Shown: positions 6,615 through 14,675 of the stretch, in pieces
How positions within the stretch are numbered: position 1 is the first letter of the stretch
Layout of the letters: each line of letters starts with the position of its first letter
From: SZUA-521 sp041738285
Lineage (GTDB): Bacteria; Pseudomonadota; Gammaproteobacteria; Pseudomonadales; Azotimanducaceae
Length of the DNA: 22,336 nucleotides
Direction of reading: 5' to 3'
Assembly (NCBI GenBank): GCA_041738285.1
Contig: JBGSQB010000221.1
Location: forward strand, 1-22,336
Notes under the pieces: model-generated
What the model saw: only the letters and a program-made list of their open reading frames with translations
Told to the model about the DNA's origin: nothing
Databases searched by the model: none
Program-made: the position numbers and the translations under genes

Positions 6615-7824
6615 TCTCCTCGATGTCGCGATCGCTGAAGCCCATCAGGTAGAGCACCGCATCGAGACCGAAGTTCGAGATGGCGTGACTGGCAGAGGCG
6701 CGTACCAGCGGCTTCGGATGGAAGGCAACCCCAAGACCCGCAACCGAGAGCATCGGTAAGTCGTTGGCGCCGTCGCCGATGGCGATGGTCTGCGCCAGCG
6801 CAATGCCTTCGGCCTGGCAGATCTGCCGCAACAGGCTCGCCTTGCGTTCGGCATCCACGATCTCACCGGCCACCTCGCCTGTGACAATGCCGTTCTTGAT
6901 CTCGAGCGCATTGGCATACACGTAATCGATGCTCAACTCCCGCTTCAGCCGCTCACCGACCACGGTGAAGCCGCCCGAGATCACCGCTGTGCGGTAGCCA
7001 AAATGGCGTAGCGTGCGGATCAACCGATGTGCGCCGTCGGTCAGCGGCACGCGCTCGCTCACCTTGGCCAGCGCATCGGCCGGCAGGCCGGCGAGCAACT
7101 TCACGCGGCGGCGGAAGCTCTCCTTGAAGTCGAGTTCCCCCGCCATCGCCCGCGCCGTGATGGCCGCCACCTCGGCGCCGACGCCTTTGATCAGCGCGAG
7201 TTCGTCGATCACCTCGGCCTGAATGAGGGTCGAATCCATGTCGAACGCGACCAGCCGCCGATTGCGGCGATAGACCGTGTCCTGCTGCATGCTGAAATCG
7301 AAGGCGAGCGCCGCGGAGGTTTCGAGCAGCGCCGCGCGCAAGACGCGCGGCTGCGCGAGGGTTCCGCGCAGTGACAGTTCGATGCTTGCCCGCGTCGGTG
7401 ACGTGCGACTCACGTCGGGTCGACCGGACAGTCGTCGAATGCCATCGACACTGAGGCCGTGGCGTTCGACGATGGCAATGACCGACGACAACTGCATCGC
7501 GGCGATGTCGTGCGCCAGCAAGGTGATGATGTAGCGGGGTTTGCCGGCGGCGGCGACCCATTCGCGGTAGTCCGGCAACGCGATCGACGACAGCCGCAGC
7601 ACGGCGCCGAGCGAATCCGCTACCGACGCAAGCTCGCTGTCGAGCGCCGCGCGATTCGCGCCTGCGATGCTCACCATCATGCCGAGGCTCAGCTCGTCGT
7701 GGATCACCGCCTCACCGACATCGAGCACGCGGGCTTGATAACGCGCCAAGGTGGATGTCAACATGGCCAGCAACCCGGGCTTGTTCCTCCCCGAAGCACT
7801 TATCAACAAGATCTCGCTCGTCAC
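6595..7824 (-). CDS. serB: Phosphoserine phosphatase SerB
   Basis: SerB hydrolyses O-phospho-L-serine to serine, the last step of serine synthesis, in the cytoplasm. The 409-aa product has an N-terminal regulatory half with two ACT-like segments (about 3-80 and 97-172) and a C-terminal HAD phosphatase domain. HAD motifs are DMDST (nucleophile Asp195, acid/base Asp197), SGGF (283-286), Lys328 and GDGAND (350-355, metal-binding Asp351 and Asp355). The start is GTG at 7824, because MTSEILLISASGRNKPG aligns with the first ACT strand. No strong ribosome-binding site is visible. The gene diverges from the YtjB/AhpA-like gene, as serB and ytjB do in E. coli. The final codons (Asp, Ser, stop TAG) lie inside a degenerate copy of the downstream repeat. 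Confidence 0.96.
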   Translation of the reverse strand: MTSEILLISASGRNKPGLLAMLTSTLARYQARVLDVGEAVIHDELSLGMMVSIAGANRAALDSELASVADSLGAVLRLSSIALPDYREWVAAAGKPRYIITLLAHDIAAMQLSSVIAIVERHGLSVDGIRRLSGRPDVSRTSPTRASIELSLRGTLAQPRVLRAALLETSAALAFDFSMQQDTVYRRNRRLVAFDMDSTLIQAEVIDELALIKGVGAEVAAITARAMAGELDFKESFRRRVKLLAGLPADALAKVSERVPLTDGAHRLIRTLRHFGYRTAVISGGFTVVGERLKRELSIDYVYANALEIKNGIVTGEVAGEIVDAERKASLLRQICQAEGIALAQTIAIGDGANDLPMLSVAGLGVAFHPKPLVRASASHAISNFGLDAVLYLMGFSDRDIEETGAGDS

Positions 7825-7853
7825 TTCGAGGCGGCCTGACCAAAACGGCGCCG

Positions 7854-7882
7854 ACGCTACCGACTTGGATGATTGACGTCAA
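7854..7882 (-). promoter_or_regulatory. Candidate sigma70 promoter of serB
   Basis: On the minus strand, -35 TTGACG (7882-7877) is 17 bp from a weak -10 TAGCGT (7859-7854). Predicted start is near 7847, leaving about 23 nt to the GTG. The -35 overlaps codons 3-5 of the divergent gene and is half of a perfect palindrome, TTGACGTCAA (7873-7882). Confidence 0.4.
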
Positions 7883-9050
7883 ACAAACGAATCGGATCAT
7901 CGAATCGCTGCGCGAACCACGCCGACTGGTGGTGGCCGTGGCGATTGGCGCCGCGCTGATCACCAACGTGCTGATCGGTGTGGCCTGGGCGTGGCAGGCG
8001 GACGCCGCTCGAAGCGACCACATTCAGGCGCTGGGCCAGGCCAGCGCCGCGCAACTGGCGACACTGTCGGTCGAGCCACTCATATCGATCGACTCGATGC
8101 GGCTCGGCGTCCTCGCGACACGCCTGGCCTCACTGCCGACCGTGCGTCTGGCAGCCGTACACACCCTCGACGATCGCATCGTGGCGCTGGCAGGCAGCGA
8201 AGCGCCCGGGGGCGGACATGTGTTCAAGGCAGCAATCGAATTCGAGGGCGAAACCGCAGGCTATGCGCGCGTCGTTCTGGACGATGCTGCCATCAGCGGC
8301 GGACTGTCGTTCAGTCCCGTGGTCGCGTTGATGGCGCTCCTTTCGACCGCTGCGTGCGGATTGCTCGCGCATCTGTTGCCGCGAACCGCGATCTGGATGC
8401 CTGCAGTGCGCACCGCTCCCGAGCCCCCGGTGGCGGTGAACCAGGAAACCTTTCTGCTGGTCGTGAACCTATTCAACATGAATCGAATCCCCGGCCCCGA
8501 ACGCCTCGATGCGTTGCGCGAGTGCCGGCAGCGCCTGGATCAGGTCGCGCGCCCGGTGGCAGGCCGGATCATCGAACTTCCTGGTACCGGCTGGCTGGTC
8601 GTGTTCAACGTCAACCCGCGCGATGCCGATCACGCGTTCGGTGTCGTGCTGCATTCGCTACTGGCCGCGGAAGTCCTCGACGAGTTCAACGAGGATTGCC
8701 ACGCAAGCGACCGCCTGGAACTGATTTTTCGATTTGGCCTGCACGACATCGTGGGTGCAGCTTCCGATGCGCAATTGCGGCGCAGCGAGGAACTCGCGGA
8801 TGCGGTCGTTTTGAGCGCCGTTGCACCCAATGGTTGTATCGCGGCGAGCGAGTCAGTGTTCGAACGCGTCCTTCGCCCGGAACGTCTGATTGCCGACGAA
8901 CTCACGAATCCCGTGCTGTCGAGTCTGTCGACGACACGCAGTGATGGCTGCGTCGTGATATCGACCACGGCAGACACGTCGCGTCCCGTGCTCGACCGCG
9001 CGCTCCATGCCTACCATCAGACCACGACTTCGAGCGTATCGACCTTCTGA
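7869..9050 (+). CDS. YtjB/AhpA-like two-TM protein with a degenerate cyclase-like domain
   Basis: A 393-aa membrane protein. A hydrophobic segment at about 20-42 is followed by a probable periplasmic domain (45-147), a second membrane segment (148-171) and a cytoplasmic domain to the C-terminus. Position beside and divergent from serB matches E. coli ytjB (smp) and P. aeruginosa PA4961, whose function is poorly known. Residues 194-335 follow the layout of a class III nucleotide cyclase domain: a first strand (TFLLVVNLFNM), GRIIELPGTGWLVVFN in the place of the GDG hairpin, a helix with ADHAFGVVLHSLLAAE, a strand LELIFRFGLHDIVG, then ADAVVLSAVAPNGCIAASE. The metal-binding aspartates and transition-state Asn/Arg are not present, so catalysis is unlikely. 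The ATG at 7869 places the first membrane helix near the N-terminus. The last 34 bp overlap the end of parC on the other strand. The cyclase resemblance is by eye. Confidence 0.8.
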   Translation: MIDVKQTNRIIESLREPRRLVVAVAIGAALITNVLIGVAWAWQADAARSDHIQALGQASAAQLATLSVEPLISIDSMRLGVLATRLASLPTVRLAAVHTLDDRIVALAGSEAPGGGHVFKAAIEFEGETAGYARVVLDDAAISGGLSFSPVVALMALLSTAACGLLAHLLPRTAIWMPAVRTAPEPPVAVNQETFLLVVNLFNMNRIPGPERLDALRECRQRLDQVARPVAGRIIELPGTGWLVVFNVNPRDADHAFGVVLHSLLAAEVLDEFNEDCHASDRLELIFRFGLHDIVGAASDAQLRRSEELADAVVLSAVAPNGCIAASESVFERVLRPERLIADELTNPVLSSLSTTRSDGCVVISTTADTSRPVLDRALHAYHQTTTSSVSTF

Positions 9051-11266
9051 AATCCGCGCGGCAGTTTGCGTCCTCGGCGCGCACGCTCACCCAGGTAGTG
9101 CTCGACGTCTTTGGCCTTCAGCCGCAGGTGGCGCGCACCCGCATGCACGAGCAGGTCCTCGGACGGCGTCATCACGACACAGGCGATCATCACTTCCGCA
9201 CCCGACTTGAAGGCGGCTGCAGGAATATTGATCACCTTGTTGCCTTTGCCGCGCGCGAGCTCCGGCAGTTCGGCGAGCGGAAACGCGAGCAAGTGGCCAT
9301 CGTTGGTCGCCGCGACCACCAGCGCACCTTCGGTTTGCGCGATCAGGCAGGGAGGCAAGGCCAATGCGTCCTTCGGCACGTTGAGCATCGCTTTGCCGGC
9401 GCGGTTCTTTGCCACCAGATCATCCAGTCGCGCCACGAATCCGTAGCCGGCGTTCGATGCGAGCAGCACCCGTGACTCCCCGCTGCCCATGACAAGCCCG
9501 ACGAAGCGTGCGCCGTCCGGCGGGTTGAGCCGGCCGGTGAGCGGTTCGCCCTGACCGCGCGCCGAGGGCAGCGTGTGCGGCGCCACCGAGTAGCTGCGAC
9601 CGGTCGAATCAACGAAGGCGAGCACATCGTTGCTGCGACCCCGCACCGCCGCCAGGCACTCATCGCCCGTTCGGTAGCTGAGCTCGCGCGGGTTGACGTC
9701 GTGCCCTTTGGCCGAGCGCACCCAGCCCTTGGTGGAAAGCACGACCATCACCGGCTCTGTCGACAGCAGATCTTCCTCGGTGAATGCAACCGCGCCATCG
9801 ACCGCAGTCAACGGTGAGCGGCGTGCATCGCCGTACTTCTGCGCATCGTCGGTAAGTTCTTGTTTGATGAGCTTCTTCAGCTTCGCCTTCGATCCAAGCA
9901 CCTTGTCGATCGCTTCGCGTTCGCTTTCGAGTTCGTCACGTTCCGATTCGAGCTTGATCTGTTCGAGCCGGGCGAGCTGCCGCAGGCGCAGATCGAGAAT
10001 GGCGTTGGCCTGCACGTCGGTGAGGCCGAAGCGCGCCATCAACGCATCACGCGGCTTGTCCTCTTCGCGGACGATGCGAATGACTTCGTCGATATTGAGA
10101 TACGCGATCAGCAGTCCAGCGAGTACGTGTACGCGCTGCTCGATCCGGCTGCGGCGGTGCTCGAGCCGTCGCGTGACCGTTGCCTGACGATACTCGAGCC
10201 ACTCCGCGAGCAGGTCGCGCAATCCCTTGACCTTCGGCTTGGCGTCCAGACCAATCAGGTTCATGTTCACCCGATAGCTCTTCTCGAGGTCGGTGGTGGC
10301 GAACAGGTGGCTCATCATGCGCTCGAGATCCACGCGATTGGACCTGGGAATGAGCACCAGACGGGTCGGCTGCTCGTGATCGGATTCGTCGCGCAAGTCC
10401 ACCAGCATCGGCAACTTCTTGGCCTGCATCTGGCCCGCGATCTGCTCGAGAATCCGCGCCGGGGAGGCCTGATACGGCAACGCCGTGATCACGACATCGC
10501 CGTTCTCGACGGTGTACTGCGCGCGGGTCTTGATACTGCCGCGGCCTTCTTCGTACATCGCGCGGATCTCGCTCACGGGCGTCACGATGGCGGCTTCTGT
10601 TGGATAGTCCGGACCCTTGATGTGGGTCATCAGATCCGCAGTCGACGCCTTGGGATCATCGAGCAGGTGAATGCAGGCGCTGACAACCTCGCGCAGATTG
10701 TGTGGCGGAATGTCGGTCGCCATGCCCACCGCGATGCCCGTGCTGCCATTGAGCAGCACGACCGGAACGCGGGCGGGCATCAGTGACGGCTCGGTCATGG
10801 TGCCATCGAAATTCGGTACGAAATCGACCGTGCCCTGATCCAGTTCCGCCAGCAGCAGATCCGCAAACGGTGACAGGCGCGACTCCGTGTAGCGCATCGC
10901 CGCAAATGACTTCGGATCGTCCGGCGCGCCCCAGTTACCCTGACCGTCTACCAGCGGATAGCGATAGGAAAATGGCTGCGCCATCAGCACCATCGCTTCA
11001 TAGCAGGCGCTGTCGCCGTGGGGGTGAAACTTGCCGAGCACGTCGCCCACGGTGCGGGCGGACTTCACGTACTTGGCCGTGGCATTGAGGCCCAGTTCGG
11101 ACATCGCGTAAACGATGCGCCGCTGCACCGGTTTCAAGCCGTCGCCGATGTGCGGCAACGCGCGATCGTTGATGACGTACATCGAGTACTCGAGGTACGC
11201 CTTCTCGGTATAGGTGTGCAGCGCGACGCGTTCGATGTCGCCCGTGGTGTTTCCGTCTGAACTCAT
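9017..11266 (-). CDS. parC: DNA topoisomerase IV subunit A
   Basis: ParC is the DNA-cleaving subunit of topoisomerase IV, which decatenates daughter chromosomes. The 749-aa protein matches the usual length of about 750. Near the N-terminus are GDGLKPVQRRI, the winged-helix segment KFHPHGDSACYEAM and AAMRYTESRL, with catalytic Tyr126 preceded by Arg125. The quinolone-resistance positions hold Ser86 and Glu90, equal to E. coli Ser80 and Glu84, so the wild-type sensitive residues are present. The C-terminal third carries the beta-pinwheel domain (for example YRTGDECLAAVRGRSND). The ATG at 11264-11266 follows a GGGACGAG site. It lies 24 nt after parE on the same strand, so the two subunits are cotranscribed. 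Its 3' end overlaps the convergent membrane protein gene by 34 bp. Confidence 0.98.
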   Translation of the reverse strand: MSSDGNTTGDIERVALHTYTEKAYLEYSMYVINDRALPHIGDGLKPVQRRIVYAMSELGLNATAKYVKSARTVGDVLGKFHPHGDSACYEAMVLMAQPFSYRYPLVDGQGNWGAPDDPKSFAAMRYTESRLSPFADLLLAELDQGTVDFVPNFDGTMTEPSLMPARVPVVLLNGSTGIAVGMATDIPPHNLREVVSACIHLLDDPKASTADLMTHIKGPDYPTEAAIVTPVSEIRAMYEEGRGSIKTRAQYTVENGDVVITALPYQASPARILEQIAGQMQAKKLPMLVDLRDESDHEQPTRLVLIPRSNRVDLERMMSHLFATTDLEKSYRVNMNLIGLDAKPKVKGLRDLLAEWLEYRQATVTRRLEHRRSRIEQRVHVLAGLLIAYLNIDEVIRIVREEDKPRDALMARFGLTDVQANAILDLRLRQLARLEQIKLESERDELESEREAIDKVLGSKAKLKKLIKQELTDDAQKYGDARRSPLTAVDGAVAFTEEDLLSTEPVMVVLSTKGWVRSAKGHDVNPRELSYRTGDECLAAVRGRSNDVLAFVDSTGRSYSVAPHTLPSARGQGEPLTGRLNPPDGARFVGLVMGSGESRVLLASNAGYGFVARLDDLVAKNRAGKAMLNVPKDALALPPCLIAQTEGALVVAATNDGHLLAFPLAELPELARGKGNKVINIPAAAFKSGAEVMIACVVMTPSEDLLVHAGARHLRLKAKDVEHYLGERARRGRKLPRGFQKVDTLEVVV

Positions 11267-11290
11267 GTCTCGTCCCGGTTAGCCGAACGT

Positions 11291-13192
11291 CTAGTTGACT
11301 ACAGCGGCCTGATCGCCCTTTCGCTCCAGCCATTCGCGTCGATCGCCGGCGCGCTTCTTGGCAAGCAACATATCCATGATGGCTGCGGACTCCTCAGGTT
11401 GATCGAGTGACAGCTGCACGAGGCGCCGCGTGTTGGGGTCCATGGTCGTTTCGCGCAATTGAATGGGGTTCATCTCGCCGAGGCCCTTGAATCGCTGCAC
11501 GCTGACGGCGCCGCGTTTCTTCTCGGCGGCAATGCGGTCGAGCACGCCCTCCTTTTCCGATTCATCCAGCGCGTAGTACACGTCTTTGCCGACATCGATG
11601 CGGTACAGCGGCGGCATCGCGACATAGACATGCCCGGCCGACACCAATGGCTCGAAGTGCTTGAGAAACAGTGCGCACAAAAGCGTTGCGATGTGTGCGC
11701 CATCGGAGTCGGCATCGGCGAGCACACAGATCTTGTCGTAGCGCAGGCCGGACAGATCTTTCGACGCCGGATCGACACCAATCGCCACCGATATGTCGTG
11801 CACCTCCTGCGAGGCGAGAATCTGACTGGATTCCACTTCCCAGGTGTTGAGGATCTTGCCACGCAGCGGCATCACGGCCTGAAACTCGCGATCCCGCGCC
11901 TGCTTGGCCGAACCACCCGCCGAGTCACCCTCGACCAGGAACAGTTCGGCGCGGCTGGTGTCCTGGCCGGAGCAGTCGGCGAGCTTGCCCGGCAAGGCCG
12001 GACCCGCGGTGATCTTCTTGCGCTCGACCTTCTTGCTCGCCTGTACCCGCCGCTGCGCATTCTTGATCGCGATATCGGCAACTTTCTCGCCATCGCTGGG
12101 GTGTTCGTTGAGCCACAGACTGAATGCATCCTTGGCCACGCCACCGATGAACGCAGCGCTCTGCCGGGACGAGAGCTTCTCCTTGGTCTGACCGCTGAAC
12201 TGGGGTTCTGCGAGTTTCGCCGACAACACGTAGCTGCACTGACCCCACAGATCGTCGCCCGTGATCTTCAGTCCGCGCGGCAGCAGATTGCGGAATTCAC
12301 AGAATTCCTTGAGCGCCTCGGCCAAACCACTGCGCAGGCCGTTGACGTGGGTGCCGCCCTGGGGCGTCGGAATCAGATTCACATAGCTCTCGGTGACCAG
12401 TTCACCACCGTCCGTGATCCACAGGAGCGCCCAGTCGACCATCTCCTGGTTGCCTTTCGCGCTGTAACAGAACGGCGCTGCGGGCACGGTTTTGGCACCA
12501 CCGAGTTCCTGAGTCAGATAGCCGGCAAGACCGTCTTCATAGCACCACTCGTCGCGCTCGCTGTTGCCGCCGCGCTCGACAGTCAGCGACACCTTCAGAC
12601 CAGAACACAGCACCGCCTTCGCGCGCAGCAGATGTTTCAGCCGCGATACCGAGATCTGGTTCGAGTCGAAGTAGCGCTCATCGGGCGAAAACGTCACCCG
12701 CGTACCCGTGTTGCGCTTACCGACCGTATCGACCGCCTTGAGCTTGGTCACCGGCTCACCACCTTCGTAGCGTTGCCGGAACACTTCACCATCGCGTCTG
12801 ACTTCGACTTCGAGCCAACTCGACAGCGCATTCACCACCGATACGCCGACGCCGTGCAGGCCACCCGAAAATGCGTAGTTGTCGTGATTGAATTTGCCGC
12901 CGGCGTGCAGCCGGGTGAGGATCAGTTCGACCCCGCTGACCTTGTGTTCCGGATGAATATCCACGGGCATGCCGCGGCCGTCGTCAGTGACCTCGACCGC
13001 GCCATCGGCACGTAATACGACCTGGATCTCGCGCGCATATCCAGCCAGCGCCTCATCGACGCTGTTGTCGATGACCTCCTGAACGAGGTGATTGGGACGT
13101 GTCGTGTCGGTGTACATGCCCGGGCGCCGGCGCACGGGCTCCAAACCAGACAACACCTGAATCGATTGTGCTGAGTATTTGTTTTCTGCCAT
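11291..13192 (-). CDS. parE: DNA topoisomerase IV subunit B
   Basis: ParE is the ATPase subunit of topoisomerase IV. The 633-aa protein has the GHKL ATPase domain with EVIDNSVDEA (Glu39 as general base, Asn43 for Mg), DDGRGMPVDIH (70-80) and the lid-region SGGLHGVGVSVVNAL (109-123). A transducer domain follows. The TOPRIM domain has EGDSAGG (421-427) and DADSD (493-497). The C-terminus carries the FKGLGEMNPIQLRETT segment typical of type IIA B subunits. Length and sequence are of the ParE rather than the longer GyrB type. The ATG at 13190-13192 has an AAGG 4 nt upstream. It starts 30 nt after cpdA and parC follows after 24 nt; no yqiA-like gene lies between cpdA and parE, unlike E. coli and P. 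aeruginosa. Confidence 0.98.
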   Translation of the reverse strand: MAENKYSAQSIQVLSGLEPVRRRPGMYTDTTRPNHLVQEVIDNSVDEALAGYAREIQVVLRADGAVEVTDDGRGMPVDIHPEHKVSGVELILTRLHAGGKFNHDNYAFSGGLHGVGVSVVNALSSWLEVEVRRDGEVFRQRYEGGEPVTKLKAVDTVGKRNTGTRVTFSPDERYFDSNQISVSRLKHLLRAKAVLCSGLKVSLTVERGGNSERDEWCYEDGLAGYLTQELGGAKTVPAAPFCYSAKGNQEMVDWALLWITDGGELVTESYVNLIPTPQGGTHVNGLRSGLAEALKEFCEFRNLLPRGLKITGDDLWGQCSYVLSAKLAEPQFSGQTKEKLSSRQSAAFIGGVAKDAFSLWLNEHPSDGEKVADIAIKNAQRRVQASKKVERKKITAGPALPGKLADCSGQDTSRAELFLVEGDSAGGSAKQARDREFQAVMPLRGKILNTWEVESSQILASQEVHDISVAIGVDPASKDLSGLRYDKICVLADADSDGAHIATLLCALFLKHFEPLVSAGHVYVAMPPLYRIDVGKDVYYALDESEKEGVLDRIAAEKKRGAVSVQRFKGLGEMNPIQLRETTMDPNTRRLVQLSLDQPEESAAIMDMLLAKKRAGDRREWLERKGDQAAVVN

Positions 13193-13222
13193 TGGCCTTG
13201 GTCGTTGGAACCTGGTTATCGC

Positions 13223-14059
13223 TCAACGAAACTGGGTCAGATCGACATTCAGCGCGTAGTCCGCGCGCAGCACCTGGGATTCGAGCCGACCGCCCGCGTG
13301 CAGCGTCAGTGCCCTGCAACCCGGCGCATCGTGCGTGACACCGAAACGTGCGCCACCCTGCGCAAACTGAAAGCAGGTCGACGGCGCGGCCAGCATCGGA
13401 CATCGCGCGCCATCGAACTGCGCCGCATGGTGTATGTGGCCGAACACATACGCGCTGATCCTCGGCGCCGACGCAAGCAGTTCGAGCAGCACGTCGGCAT
13501 TGTCGATACATCCTCTGTCGAGCCAGGGCGTGTCGACGCTCACGCAGGGATGGTGGCCCGCGACGATCACATGCTCGCTCACACTGCCATCGATGACCGC
13601 GCGCACCCGTCGGCTCTCATCTTTGCCGATGTGCCCCTGCTCCGTCTCATCGATATGCGTATCGATCGTGACGACGTGCCACGGTCCCAGCACGAGCTCG
13701 CGTTCGACCGGCAACACCGCCGCCATCGCGCTGCTTACGTCATGGTTGCCAGGCAGCCACAGCGACGGGCCGCGATGATAGCGCCAAAGAATCGATTGCG
13801 CGCGCTGATAGGTCGATATCGTCGGCTCATGTGCGATATCACCCGTAACGATGACGGCGTCCACCGATGGCAGAATGCGTGTCGCATGGGCGAGCACTGC
13901 ATCGAAACTCGCCGCCGTGTCGACCCCGAGCAATCGGGCCGAGGGGTCGGGCAGCAGATGCAGATCGGAAACCTGTAGCAGGCAGTATGAGCGCGACGCG
14001 TCCGTCAATCCGCCTTCAACCGCCGGAGAGCACTGCGCTTTCTTCCAGCGCAGCGCCAT
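13223..14059 (-). CDS. cpdA: 3',5'-cyclic AMP phosphodiesterase CpdA
   Basis: CpdA is a calcineurin-like metallophosphoesterase that hydrolyses cAMP to AMP and so limits CRP/Vfr-type signalling. The 278-aa product shows the full metal-site motif set: DLH (Asp32, His34), GD (Asp74), GNHD (104-107), GHHP (168-171) and GHIHH (207-211). The segment PSTCFQF near the C-terminus is typical of the CpdA branch. From the ATG at 14059 it overlaps the upstream DUF1249 gene by 44 bp. An alternative TTG at 14006-14008 lies 7 nt after that gene's stop, just behind GAAGGCGGA, and would give a 261-aa protein starting MTDASRSYCLLQVSD. The TTG start is quite plausible. The pairing with a DUF1249 gene and parE is the conserved gammaproteobacterial arrangement. 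Confidence 0.93.
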   Translation of the reverse strand: MALRWKKAQCSPAVEGGLTDASRSYCLLQVSDLHLLPDPSARLLGVDTAASFDAVLAHATRILPSVDAVIVTGDIAHEPTISTYQRAQSILWRYHRGPSLWLPGNHDVSSAMAAVLPVERELVLGPWHVVTIDTHIDETEQGHIGKDESRRVRAVIDGSVSEHVIVAGHHPCVSVDTPWLDRGCIDNADVLLELLASAPRISAYVFGHIHHAAQFDGARCPMLAAPSTCFQFAQGGARFGVTHDAPGCRALTLHAGGRLESQVLRADYALNVDLTQFR

Positions 14060-14480
14060 GACTCAAGCAAACCGAGAGGTACTCGCCGAGGAATCTGTTG
14101 ATCTGCACCTTCTCATCGCGATGGCGCATCTCGAAGTTGGGATAGACGTACACGGCGTTGAACCGGCGCGCGTTCTGATATTCGACCACCTCCGCCGAGC
14201 GTGCATCGTGATACAGCCGAATGACGATGCGCGGTCGCGGCAGGTCGAACGTGAGCCCCGTGTGCGCCGCATCCTGCGTCAACTCGATGAGGGACGTGTA
14301 GGGACACCGCTCCACCAGGCGGATGCACACGGTGACATCCTGCTCGGCGAGTGCCAGGGACAGGGATCGCGCTTCACCACCGTCCAGGTCCGGGGCGAGT
14401 TTCATCAGGCGCATGTAGTTCGCATCGCATTCCGCGATGTGCGCTGACAAGTCGATTCGGTAGCGATCCCTGAACTTCAA
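14016..14480 (-). CDS. DUF1249 family protein (YqiB-like)
   Basis: A 154-aa protein similar to E. coli YqiB. Shared blocks are IVIRLYHDARSAEVVEY, VYPNFEMRHRDEKVQINRFL and YLSVCLSHGAA. The function of the family is unknown; no catalytic motif or membrane segment is visible. The start appears to be TTG at 14478-14480, because an in-frame stop lies 42 nt upstream, no ATG or GTG intervenes, and the family N-terminus aligns there. No clear ribosome-binding site is seen. It is the first gene of a minus-strand unit with cpdA, parE and parC. In E. coli the order is nudF-yqiB-cpdA-yqiA-parE; nudF is missing here because a divergent tolC-type gene follows directly. Confidence 0.9.
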   Translation of the reverse strand: MKFRDRYRIDLSAHIAECDANYMRLMKLAPDLDGGEARSLSLALAEQDVTVCIRLVERCPYTSLIELTQDAAHTGLTFDLPRPRIVIRLYHDARSAEVVEYQNARRFNAVYVYPNFEMRHRDEKVQINRFLGEYLSVCLSHGAALEESAVLSGG

Positions 14481-14521
14481 TTTGGTCGTGATCTCAAAAT
14501 GTTTCGTTGCGCGAGCGGGTC

Positions 14522-14552
14522 ATTCTAACCCCGGAGGTTGCAAGCCTGTCGA
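14522..14552 (-). promoter_or_regulatory. Candidate sigma70 promoter of the DUF1249-cpdA-parE-parC operon
   Basis: On the minus strand, -35 TCGACA (14552-14547, 5 of 6) and -10 TAGAAT (14527-14522, 5 of 6) are 19 bp apart, slightly long. Predicted start is near 14514, about 34 nt before the TTG at 14480. The 195-bp gap to the divergent tolC-type gene holds this and the tolC promoter; I see no RNA gene or small ORF in it. Confidence 0.5.
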
Positions 14553-14618
14553 GCATTGCACGCCTAATCCCACACAGGCGCCGGGAGTTGCGCCACGCAT
14601 CATGTTCGTCGCATCTGC

Positions 14619-14649
14619 GTGACGCGCAAAAGGAGCCTTCTGCTACACT
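14619..14649 (+). promoter_or_regulatory. Candidate extended -10 promoter of the tolC-type gene
   Basis: TGC-TACACT (14641-14649) is an extended -10 (hexamer 14644-14649). A -35-like GTGACG at 14619-14624 is 19 bp upstream. Predicted start is near 14656, about 20 nt before the ATG at 14676. Confidence 0.5.
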
Positions 14650-14675
14650 TGGCCGCTTATCAAGTGGGGTTCGCT

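Noticed and set aside
7755..7868. N-terminal extension of the YtjB/AhpA-like gene
   Set aside because: It runs antisense through serB codons and would place 38 unrelated residues before the first membrane helix.
9860..10786. 308-aa plus-strand open frame
   Set aside because: Antisense shadow of parC.
11459..13015. 518-aa plus-strand open frame
   Set aside because: It is the mirror of parE on the opposite strand; high GC keeps this frame open and its sequence shows no recognisable family.
14481..14675. Small RNA or riboswitch in the largest gene-free gap
   Set aside because: Only two promoters and a weak GGCGC/GCGCC stem (14577-14594) are visible; no known riboswitch pattern recognised.
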